Shown here: in pieces, positions 23,501-35,600 of the stretch | How the letters are laid out: every line of letters starts with the position of its first letter | Position numbering within the stretch: the stretch's first letter is position 1 | NCBI GenBank assembly: GCA_026826555.1 | Contig: JAKSZT010054304.1 | Location: 48,448,706-48,512,705, forward strand | Direction: 5' to 3' | DNA: 64,000 nt | From: Tolypeutes matacus | Lineage: Eukaryota; Chordata; Mammalia; Cingulata; Chlamyphoridae | The notes under the pieces: generated by a model | What the model was told of the DNA's origin: nothing | Seen by the model: the letters and a program-made list of their open reading frames with translations, nothing else | Database searches by the model: none | Position numbers and translations under genes: made by a program

Positions 23501-26500
23501 TACCCGTGTGGGCAGGGTAGAGAGCGCGAGGCTGGGGTAGGGTGGGAAATCCAGCCCCTTCCAAACCAGCTTGGGGCCGTGCCGCGTGCATGGTGTCCTG
23601 GGACTGCTGAGAGAAGGGGGGCTCTGACCCGTGCTCCCCTCCGGCAGAGAGGTCCTGCAGACCACGTGCAGGCGGACGCTGGAGGTCACGCGGACGGCCC
23701 TCCTCTTCCTCGGCAGCAGCCTGGGCACTGACAGGTGAGTGTCCTATCTTGGGCAGGGCAGCCTCAGCAGGGAATGAGGCCAGCTCTGAGCCCGCAGCCC
23801 TTCTCCCTCTACGTCTGTCCCTCATGATTGTCATTTCCAACAGTGCCCTTCACCTCCCCTACCCAGAGCTCCTGCCTTCCCTGCCCTGCTAGAACAGGGA
23901 GGGCATTCATTCCCACCCCTCTTTATTCCCCCCACCAAATGATGGGACGTACCTCTCCCCATCTATCTGTCACCCCGGGGGAAGGGGTCTGGGGGGGTTC
24001 ACTGCCTCTCTTGGCACAAGCAGCTGCCCACTTTCCTACCAGACCCCTGCTCTGAATTATGGAGACTGCTCACCCTACCCAAGCCTCAGAGAAGGACTCA
24101 GAGCCGTCATACCCATGCGCACTCCCCTGGACATGACAGGGGAGGCCATCCAGGCGGCCCCTCCTCCACACTCCTGCTCCTGCTTCCTCTGGGTCTTCAG
24201 CTTGTCCTCTGCCCCCTCCTTGGAGCCCCATACCTTCCTTAGAACCACACTTAGAGCCTCCTTTGTCTTAGGCTCGTTAGAGATGATGGGGTAGAAAAAG
24301 GGAAAGACTGAGGAGGAGGAAACCAAACTGGAAGGTCTGGAGATGGGAGACTGGGGAAGGCTGTCACTGGCCAGAACACATCTGGGAAGCAGGCAGAGCC
24401 CCATGACTCCTGGAAGGTCTAGGCTAATGGTACTGGTGAGAGACCAGGGCTCTGCAGCCCAGAGTAGCTGATGGGTTGGCCAGAGGCTTTCCCAATGAGA
24501 GGAGACAGGTGGTGACAGAGAAACCGAGACCATGCCAAACCCACCAGTGTCCCTACCCACTCGCGTTCCCCAGCCCTTGCCCTTGGGGGCGCGGGGAGCC
24601 ACAGGGAGTTTCCCAGCAGGAGGTTTGACTCCCTGCAGCCTCATGTTCCACCTGGGACTTGGCAGCGGCAACCCTGATAGATGGGCAGATGGGGAGATGG
24701 TGGTGGAGGAGAAGGAAGTAGAGTACCTCTAGACGACAGGGACAGAGTCCCAGTCATGGCTGAGGCCCCTTAGAACAGTGACAGAGATGAGGGATGGCAA
24801 AGATCAGGGATCAGCCAACAGCACTGTTGCCAAGTATCCTATGAGCAGAGCTCTGTCCAGGGCAGAGAAAGGGGTTCCAGGGATAAATGAGGCAACATCC
24901 CATGCAAAGGAGAGAATGTTTGGGCCTCTCTAAGAGCCCTTTCTGGGCATGTGAGGGCTGATAGGATGGCTGGGAAAGGGGAGACTAGAGATGGGTAAAG
25001 GCAGTCATGGAGGCCTTCCTGGAAGAGGCAAGGCTTTTAAGGCCAGAAAGAGAGAGATATACCTTGGGTAAGAAGGTCCTGTGCAGAGACAGAGGGGAAG
25101 GAAGCCACATGTTTGGGGGGATGAGGGACACTGGAGAAGTTTACTGAAGCCCTGGGGCGTTATGCTGCAATATATCTCAGAAAGAAGTTGGAGAGTGATG
25201 GAGGGTAGGGAGTAGAGAAGAAAACTTGTGGAGGTCCTAGAGGGTCCAGTTGGGAGGTCAGAACCCAATAAAATGGCCAATAGGGAGCCACTGGGAGTTC
25301 TTGAACAGGAGAGGGAGCTGTGTAGAGAAAACGTTCTGGGTGTCTATCTCCCCACTTGGACTGACAGGAGTGTGAGGAGTGACAGACTGGCCCTGTCTGG
25401 AGTCCTGGTGTCTGCTGGCTGCTGTTTTTTCCAAACTGGTTCCAAGGCCTCCTTGGAGGCAAGGTGGTCAGACAGGTGCCTGCTTTGAAGCAAGTGTCTA
25501 GCACCTGTCAAGGAGGAGTATGGCAGAGCAGAATGAGCACTGAGCCAGGAGCCGGCGCCCACTTTTGCTCTCCACTAACTCACCGTGCAGCTCTGGGCTG
25601 TCCCTACCTTTCTCTACCTGGGCCTCTGCTTCTTCATTTTCAAAATGAGAGGGTTGGAGGATCTCTGAGGCCTCCTGGCCCCGCCATCTTGCAAACCCAT
25701 TCTTTTCTGAATATCCTCAGACCTGTAGAGCCTTCTAAGGTCTAAAGCCACTAGCTCTTCCCACAGTGGAATCTGAGGTCATTGAATGAGCTGAATTTCA
25801 TGTTTGGAGGAGCCAGAGCACCTATAAGAGAATGCCTGCCATTCCCCAGCCTAGCTGCTTACCTCTCTGCCCACAGCACGCTCCTGCCTGCTGCTGGCTC
25901 CCTGACACGGGTTCCCTTGCCAGAGTGTCCTTGTCTCCATCCTGAAGCTCCCTGCTTCCCCCCCAACCTGAAGCTCCCTGCTTCTCCTCGACAGTGGCCG
26001 CCATCCTGAGGCATCCTCAGGCAGCCAGGATTGGAATCCCACCTCCACTCCCCAAGAATCATGTCCCTACAAATGTGCTCTCTAGTCAAACCCTCTATGA
26101 AAGAGCTTTTAACTCTGTGGTCCTATTTGATCCCTGAAGACACCTTATTAGAGAGCAGGAAAGAAACATGTCCCCCATTTTATAAATGAAAACCCTGGAG
26201 CTTGGAGAGCTCAAGGGACTTACCCAAGGTCATGCAGATGGCAAGTGGCAGCGAGGACCCAAACCCATGTCTCCTGACTCCTTGTCCAGCAGGATGGGTT
26301 CAGCCTCATCATGTTCTGCCACCAAGTGCTCCATTCGTGCATTCAGTCATTAGTTCAGCAATCCTGCATGGAGTAACTGCTGTGTGCTAAACCCTTTATG
26401 AAGCAAACGGTGGGCAAAGGGGAGCAAAGCAGGCCCAGTTCCTGCCATCATGGAGCCTCCATTCATTCCTAATTCTTTCTTCACTCACCTCCTCATCCCT

Positions 26501-29500
26501 TCGCAGCCATTCCCAAGCCAAAATATACAGAACTCTTTTTATCTAAATTGTTATTGTTATTATTTAAAAACAAAACAGTACATACTAATGGTAGAAAGTA
26601 AGAAAATACAGATGAGCCAAAATAAGAAAATTTAAATACCCCTTCCTACCACCCAGAGATTATTGCTTGCTGATTCCTTGGTCGTATACATCCTTCTAGA
26701 GAATCTTCTACTATATATGTATGCAAGTGTATATATATTAATCGACATGACATTATATACTGTATTTGCTGTTTTGAAACCTGCTTTTTCAATACATTTT
26801 CATCTAGTACCTATCCATAAACAAATGTCCCTAATTATCCTCAAAATGCCCTTTTATAGTTGGTTTTGTCCAAACCAGGACCCAATCCAGGACCATACTT
26901 TATATCTGGTTGTTACATTTGTTATGTTCCTTAACATAACATATCTATTCTAATCTAGCACAGGCCTCCCCCCGACACCACCCCCCATATTTTGTGACAC
27001 TGGCTTGTTGAAGGGACCACTCCCGTTGTCCCACCTTCTGGACTTTTTGGGGCATCCCCTTGGTGTCGTTTGGCTCATTCCTCTTTGCTGGCATTTCCAG
27101 TAAACTGGGAGTTCTAAAGGCTGGATGGATTCCAGTTAAACCTTTTTGGTTGGACTATATCATAAGTGATGCTGAGTTTTCATGTTGACCCACCACTGAG
27201 CAGTGACAGCCTGAATCCTCTACTGTACAGTTACATTTTCACTGCAAAAGAAAGAATCAGTGTGGTGGTACTTTGGTACCCTACAAATCTCTACGCCTTA
27301 GTCACTCATCAATAATTTTAACACCTTGCCCAAATGAATAATTTCATTGGGGGCAACAGGATGCTAATATTCCAAGTGTTGCCACATTATTGGCTAGGAT
27401 TTTTCTATAGAGTATAACTTTTCCTTCACGAATAAGCTATCGGTTATCATGAAAGGAACTTGGTTCTTTCCCTTTAGTTACTAACTTCCCAGTAGTTCAT
27501 TAGTAGATGCCTTGCATCATCTGGCCTCCTGCATTTTAATAGCTCCAAGGTGTTTTCATCCTCTCCATTGCCACTGTTTTTAATGGCCCCACCTGGGTGA
27601 GTAGGGGCCTCTTCAAGCCGGATGCTACATCCCCACCATGACACTCCGCAGACCCTGCGAGCCAGCAAGTCTGTCCCAAAGATGCCAGGCCAGCCGTGGC
27701 CACGAGAGCACCCTGCCTCCCACCTCACTCAGCTGACTGCTACCCGGGGCGACTTTTTACCCTCCAAATGTGACCTTCCTCCTTGTTTCCTTCAAGGTTC
27801 AGCAATGTGGCTGGGAGGCCTGAGATCCAGGAACTGAAGGAGGCGGCAGAGCTGAGGTCCAGGCTGCGGACTGTGAGTGAAGCTGTGGGGGACGGGGGAG
27901 CGGGGCTTGTCCAGAGCAGAGAGGGGAGGGTCAGCAAAGCGGTCAGGTTAGACTGCCCATCAGGGCCCTGGCTGAGCGCCCCTCCTGGTCGGCTCTTCTG
28001 CCTACAGCTGGCTGAGGTCCTCTCCAGATGTTCCCAAAATATCACAGAGACCCAGAAGAGCCTGAGCAGCCTGAGCTCTGAGCTGATGAAGAACTGGGAT
28101 CAGGTACATGAGGACAGAAGGTCTGTGGGATTTTCCTTCTTTGTGGGGTGGGGGTGGGATGCTGCTGGAACGGTCCAGTCGCCTTTTTAGGAATCAACCT
28201 GCTTTTTCCCTTATCAAGACAAGGGTGCTGGGGAATGGGGTAGCAGTGGGGGACTCGGGAATAAGCACGACCCCCCCCCAATCCCGTTACTGGCTACAGG
28301 GATAAAGGAATTGAGGGCCTCCCCTCATCTAGGAGTTTGGAGAGCAGGTTGGGAATCTTAGCCACAGTTTCACTCCCTTTCTCTTCTGCACCCTTGCCTA
28401 CACCATTTCCTTGGGTGGGTTTTCTCACTTATATCACTTCCATTAATCCACATGCCAGTAATGATGTTATCATCCTGCCCGGGTTATAGATGAGAAAGCT
28501 CACTCAGCGTGAATTTGCCCCGAGTCACGGCCAATAACTGACAAATGACAGAGTTTGGGCTTCAGGTCAGGTCTGCCCATCTCCAAAGCCTCTGCTATTC
28601 TCCCTTTTAACAAACATAAAAATACCCGCCCCCCAACCCCCAAATTGGATGTGCGCCTCCCGCTCCGAGCTGCCCAGAGCAGAGCCCCCGCCTCCCCTGC
28701 TCCACTCCTCGGTTCCTCCTACAGATCTGTAATCCCATGTCTGGGGTCTAAATTTAAAAGGCTCTGAAAACCACAAGTTTCTCCATAACTGTTTTGGCTG
28801 CAAAATCTGACCTAAACTGACATGAGGCTCTGTATAGTTTCATTTAACCCACTCATGAGGAATATTCTGATGGTTCTCTGAAGACATGAATGTATTCGAT
28901 TATGGGACGCTAGGGGTGTACCTCAATGTACTGTACGCGCGCTGGTTTACCTGTCTAAAATCAGGAAAATATTTCTGAATTCTGAACATGCCTGACCGCA
29001 GGCATTTTGGATGCGACTGTGGATCTGCGACCCTGTCCCAACCAGCCCCACTATCTCCAGAGGGCAGCCCTCCTGGGGCCCCAGCACCAAGCCCGTGCTC
29101 TGCTGAGTGTCCAGCTCCTGAAATGGCTGAGAGGGGGAGGCCGGGCGGATCTCCCGAGAGGAAGTGCAGAGAGATGGGCCTGGGGGTGAGGACGCACCAT
29201 CTGCAGCCACACCCCATCTAGAGTGCTTGCAGTCAACCTGAGCAGGTCTTGGAGGGGGCACCTCCTGCATGCCCCTGCCCCCAGGCAGGACCAACCCGCT
29301 TGTTTTAAGCAAGGACCTTTGGTTAATTCCTGATCCATTTCATGTTCCTTCTCTGTGCCAAGCATTGGGTTCACCATGAAGGCACTACTTCTGCCCTCTC
29401 CAGTGACAACCCCACCCCCAGCCATCACTTCCAGAGCCTATCATGTTTTAGGATCCAAACCTCCTTCCTGGGGTCTAGTCTCAGGCCTTTTGTGTAGCAA

Positions 29501-29568
29501 ACGGCAATTTCCTGTTGCCTGTCCTGCTTGACTACTTCTCAAGATTTCTCACCCCTAACTAAATGTAT

Positions 29569-29612
<44 letters not shown>

Positions 29613-32600
29613 GTTGAGAGAAGGAATGAATGAATATGAGAATGAGAGGATGGCTGGCTGGTTCCAAAGTGCCTAGATCAAGCTTAGAAACAGGAGAGTC
29701 ACCCCCACTCCTAGATTGCTATCCCCCCACAGATGTGACAATGAGGTTTCTCCTGCAGGGAAACAGCTCCTCCTGCCCCCCACCATCCCACCCTGTCCCC
29801 TGCCCTTTATTCTGTGCTGCTTGATTCTCCCATCACCTGGTCCCTCATCTTCTGCCCACAGCATCCTGCAGATTCGGTGCTGTTTAGACAAGATGCATCT
29901 CATCTACAAACAGTTCAAGAAAACCAGGATGAGGCCAGGTGAGCCGCAGGAGAGCACACTGCTTCGTGTACTCTTGCCTCCCTCCTGCTCCTTCCGCTCC
30001 TGGTTACTGGGAGGCCTGCTGTGCAGGTGATGCTGAGTGGAAGCTGGCGCCTGTCTGCACATCGCTGCAGACCAGACAGGGGCATGAAGGCTTGACACCT
30101 GCGTCAATTGCCATGAGATAGGCTTAGATAGCATGGGTGGTGGGCGCAGCGGGCTGGAGCCTGGGTGCTATAGACAAGGTGGCCCTAGAGAGAGACCCCT
30201 CATCTTTGCAGGGCACTCCACAGTCTCTAAGGTGACCAGGTTTTACAGAAAGGGAGAGCACATGAGAAATTCCACTTGGAGTCAACAATCTCCTAATCCT
30301 CACAGGGACCCTCTGGGGCAGAAGAAGCCTGATTTCCAGGCTCAGGGATGGGAAGCCCCTGGCCCAAGGTGATTGCCTCCCGGGTCAGGACCAGATCGAA
30401 CCCCCAGGAAGGCTGGTGATGGAGGGGCAGAGGGGCCTGGGAGGGCCCAGCGGTCTCTTGGTGTTGGGGAGCTAACAAACAGACCGTCTCCTCCATGCCC
30501 CAGGCTTTTCCTAATCCGTGGACTGAAAGTCTTGAACATGATTGCCAAATTCTCTTCTATCCCTAAGATTATGTAAAAAGCACTCTTTAGTAGAAATATA
30601 ATGTGAGCCACATACATAATTTTAAAGTTTTCTAGGAGCCAAAATTTTACAAATCAAAAGAAACAGGTTAAATTAAGTTTAATAATATATTTTAGTCAAC
30701 CCAATATATTATCCAATCAATTTTTTAAAAATTACTAAAGCAATACTTTACATTCTTTTTTGCACTAAGTTTTCAAAATTCATTGTGTGTTTTTTACTTA
30801 AAGTACATCTTTATTTGGACACTAAATTTTTTTTAATGTTATTTTTTGTTTATTAGATAAGTTGTGGGTTTACAGAACAATCATGCATAAAATACAGGAT
30901 TCCCATATACCACCCTATGATTAACACTTGCACTAGTGTAGAGCATTTGTTACAATTGAGGCAGTATGTTTTTATTATTGTGCTATTAACTATAGTGCAT
31001 GGCTGAATGTAGGGTTTACTGTTTTTTTTGTTTTTGTTTTTGTTTTTTGTTTTTTTTTCCACTGGCTCCACCTCATTGTTATAATTTCTTGCATTGCAAG
31101 AATCACCATATGTGAGCAAGAGAATACCATCAAGTCCACTCTAGTCCATAGTTCTTCCCCCAATCCAGAGGCGACTGGGATGGTGATGTCCACTCCAACT
31201 CCAAGTGAGAGAGGGCTTATATCCCATGGATATGGTGGGTGGGATGATCCTGCCTGCAGATGCAGGCCCTCTCCATTCCCTGGGATGGCCATTTCCCATC
31301 GTTGTCTCCTCACCAGGTGACTTGGATGAGTCCATTGAGCTGTAGGGTAGGAGTTGCAGCTCCACCTAGATTTCATGCACACCTGGCACATAGGTAGGTG
31401 GGAGGCTCCAGTCTCTGGAAGTATACCTAAGAAACTCCAGCATCACATGTAGGTTTGAATAGAAGGGACTGGTGAACCATGTGCAGGGAGGACTTATTTG
31501 AGTCTAATTCTGTCACTCTCAGGAGCACAGATTCCAAAATAGAACCCACTGATAAGGCATCAGTCTCTGGGGCTATCCCCCCTTATATAGGACCAGGGTG
31601 TCTCCAGAGCTCTCAGGAACCCCACTGAGTGGGGTGATAGGCACTTAGATGTTCTATGAGCTCCTACTAAGGTGTGCGTAAGAGTTACCTCTGGGATGAC
31701 CTCCCGACTCTCTTTGAAGTCTCTTAGCCACTTGAACTCATTTGTCTTTACCATTTCCCCCTTTTATTCAAGGTCTTTTTCCAGTTGTGTTGCCAGTTGG
31801 CACTTGGGAAAAGTTTTCAATTAGCAATAATCGTGCCTCGGATAAACCTCATTGGCTAGGGTTTACTGTTGTGTAGCACAGTTCCATGGATTTTTTTTAA
31901 ATTTTATTTTATTCTGTTATCGTATATACAACCTAACATTTCCCCTTTTAATCACATTCACATATATATGTTAGTGCTATTAATTATGTTCACAATGTTG
32001 TGCTACCACTGCTAATTTTTTTTTTTTTTTTTTTTTTTTGAGGTACCAGGGGTCAGGGATTGAACCTGGGACCTTGTATGTGGGAAGGTGGCACTCAACC
32101 ACTGAGCCACAGCAGCTTCCCTGAGTTGGTTTTTTTGTTTGTTTTGCTTATTGTTTGTTTTTGTTTTTTCAGAAGGCACCGGGAACTGAACCCGGGACCT
32201 CCCATGTAGGAGGCAGGCACTTGAGCAGCATCTACTCCCCCATCACTAAATTTTAAACAAAGTGAAATACAGTCTCACCAAGATGATAAAGTTGCATTTA
32301 ATGGGAAAATAGTTTATGCTGCTCCAGTTTTTAAATCTAAATTAATTTCCTTAAATTAAAATAAAAATTCAGTTCCTCAGTTGCACTAGCCAACATTTTA
32401 AGTGCTCAATAGCCATGTGGGCTAGTGGCCACCATTTTGGCCAGTGCAGTTTTGGAAGATCACCTCTCCTCAGGAGCCTGGATCCTGCCTCTGAGCCCAG
32501 CCTTGGGGGCTGTGGGCCGGGCGGGCACCACAGGAGATGGGTAAAGGAAGGGTCCTTTCCTAAAAGCCAGCAGGGCCTGGAGGCTCAGCTAGACTGGCCT

Positions 32601-35600
32601 TATACCCAGTGGCCACCTTTGCTATGATTTTGGGGGAACCTTGGAGACGTTTCTCCCTCTATTGCTGGCATTCCCTGATAACATAGTCAGTAAACTTTTG
32701 AGTACCTCCCATGGGCTGGGCCTCAGGGCTATCCTAGTCACTGTTACCCTCCCCATTTAGAGATATGGAAACTGAGACACAGAAAGTTTCAGTAACTTGT
32801 CCAAGGATACACATCTTTAAGTATAGAGATGAAATTCAAACCCAGGTAGCTGAGGTCTTTTAACTCACCTCATTTGCCAGCCTCCCGAGAGTTTCCTTTC
32901 TTTTTGGTCTTCAAGAGTCCTTTATTAAAATGAAAAACAAGGCATTTACCCCAGGAAGGAAAACCCTAACTGCTAACCCCTGGGGTATCGGAAGCTGCAA
33001 TTCTGAGAGATGCCCAGTTTTCAGGGCCCTCTCTTTCTTCATCCTCACGAGAACATCTGACCCATGAGGGAACAGGCTCAGTGAGGCAAAGTCACTTGCT
33101 GACAGCCTCCTGCCAACAAGAGGCAGGGCTGGGACTTGTCCCAGAGCTTGGTGACTTCACAAGTGCTCTCCGCTAGGTAGGGAAGTGGAGGAGGGCGGCC
33201 AGCAAAGCAAACCTCCCGCGTCAGTTCATCTTGGGGCTGCCACTGAACCAGGGGTCCATTCCCTCGAAGTGGGCAGTATCTCCCTGGCGTAGTAGGGGAC
33301 CTTCTGGAGGTGGCCAAGGCAGCGGAAACTTCGGCCCACAGTCACTGCTACACTCCTTCTGGCAAAAATGGCTGGGCCTAGAAGAGGGGGGGTGGCCCTC
33401 CAGCTCAAGGGGTAGTGGTGGTTTATCTAGCCCACTGCTGCACAGCTCTCCTGGCTCTACCTGCAGGGTTGGGTATCCAGGGATGGGACGTGATGGATGA
33501 GGGGCCATGGCTGACCCAGCGTCCTTCAAGGCCCATTTCATCCACCACTTCCCCCCTGAAGCCTTCCCTGGTTACCCACCCCTTGACTATGAGTTTCTTT
33601 CCTCTGGAGCCCCATAGCAATTTCTCTGCAGCTTCTTTAGGCCCCTACCTCATTGTAATACAATCACTTGGGTGCTTGTTTCACTCCTGTCCTTTCAGGG
33701 GCCAGTGCCCATGCTGGGTTGTCCCCACCTCTCTAACTGTCCCCTACCCCCAAGTGCTCAGCAGGCTGCTCACAGCTCTTGCAACACCCCATTTTGTTGA
33801 ATGATTATATGAGTGACATAATTTCTGTCTGTTTCCTTCAGGGCTTGGCTACAACGAGGAGCAGATTCATAAGCTAGATAAGTAAGTGGCCTGTCCCTGG
33901 GCAGGAGGGTGGGTGTCACCAGGCGAGCAGTTTCCTGTGCCAGACAAGAAGCAGTGAAGGACCCTGGTCACAAGCTATCACTGAACAGGGGGGAAGGGGT
34001 GGAATTGGCAGCTGGGATAGCTCTGTATTGGGGCAGTGACCTGGCGCCTGGGGGAGGGAGGCCTCTCAGAAGCAGTCTTGATGTAACTTGATTTCTTCTG
34101 GTATGAACAAGATCATTTGTAAGATTTCTTTTCCCAGTTGTCCTCACTGATTGACCACTTACTACTTCCTGCCTCTGACCTCTGCCTGAGACTTCCTTTG
34201 TGCTTCCCTCTGCCCCTGTTTCCTGGACTCTGTCATCTTTCAGGAGGCCTTTCCTGATTTAATGGTTAGTTGGAGACTCCCCCAGTTCTACACCCACCAC
34301 CTCCCTCTACACACACATTCTCTCTCTCTCTCTCTCTTTGCATAACGGTTGCTCCTTCCCTCCCCTCTGGGGACTAAGCTGCATAGTGTGTGTGTTTTCT
34401 GGAATTCTGTTGCCCATCTCCCATGTCTCCCGCATCTCTCTGTCTTCCACGATCATGTGTGTGAGCATTGTCTCCTCCTTCTTCTGAGACGTGGACCTAG
34501 GGGTTGGAAATGGATGATATAGTGAGGGTGACGACCCAGGGATGCCAGGCTTCTGCACAGGGGCCTGGTGGCTCTGGCTGTTCATCTCTGGGCCTCGGTT
34601 TCCCTGCCGTTTCAGGGTGAATTTTAGTCATTTAGCCAAAAGGCTCCTGCAGGTGTTCCAGGAGGAGCGTGTGCAGAAGTATCAAGCAGCCCTCGTCACA
34701 CATGGCCAGCGGATGAGGTAATAGTCTGGCTCTCCCTCCTAAGGTCATGGGCACAGGGCCTGGTCCAGCCCTTCCAGGCTTCAGATGACACTGGGCTTTG
34801 CAGGGGCTTGATTGAGAGAGCGAGGGAGGCATAAAGGAAGGTGAGGAAATGGGTGGGTTTTGTTCCTGTGTGGATGAGGCAGCCTGCTGGGTGACTTCTA
34901 TATTGGCTGAACTCCACAGTATCCTACACAGTAGATAGTACTACCCCATTTCACTTTTGAGGAAACCGAGGCTCAGAGAACTGATCTCTTCCTCAATATT
35001 ACATAAGTAGCAGACCCAGGACTAGTCTGTGGTTATGTCTGCCTCTAAAATCTGGATTCTTTCCACTCTCCCAGTTAGTTATATGGGAAAACCCCTCTCT
35101 GGGGAGAACATAAAGTCTCTCTGGCATGAGGACAAGTTGGTTTATTGGCTTCTGAGTGGGTGGGGAGGCAGGGAAGAGCAGTGCTCCTTAAATAGACTGT
35201 CTCCTTTAGGAGTTTTGGGATCTTAGACAAGCCCCTCCCTCCTTCTCCTGCCTGCATTACTCTTGATCCCTCCTGAGAAGAGAGGACCCTTTCCCATGTG
35301 CTGCCAGGCCCTGAGGCTCAGGGACCTGTGGGCTTATTATGGGTGAGCCCGGGCTTTTACCCACCCCACATGTAGAATACCAATGCTGGCCTCCCCCGCC
35401 TGCCTGCCTCAACCCACCCCAAATTCTTATTTAATCAGTCTGGAGTGGGACTTGGGCATCAGTATTTTAAAAGCTCCCCCAGGTGATTCTAGTGCACAGC
35501 CAGGGCTGAGAACCCAACACTGGTTTAAACTCTCCGGGCCTTGGTGGCCTCTTTGTACAATGGGGAACTGTTCTTGCTCGCTCCGTCCACACTAACTCAG

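Larger units (their letters stand above)
23735..27796 (+). other. largest IKBKE intron
   Basis: About 4.1 kb. Holds an antisense MIR at 26140-26285 and an AT-rich diverged repeat fossil at 26520-27480. A 198-residue antisense open frame at 24075-24671 has no splice, start or composition support. Confidence 0.75.
29939..33841 (+). other. IKBKE intron rich in nested retroposons
   Basis: About 3.9 kb. From about 30826 to 32013 an antisense L1-type 3' region is split by an 835-bp retroposon, followed by a dimeric DAS SINE, an antisense MIR and an L2 fragment. No coding signal. Confidence 0.8.

Noticed and set aside
24075..24671. 198-residue antisense open frame in IKBKE
   Set aside because: Lies in an intron, shows no domain, splice site or promoter.
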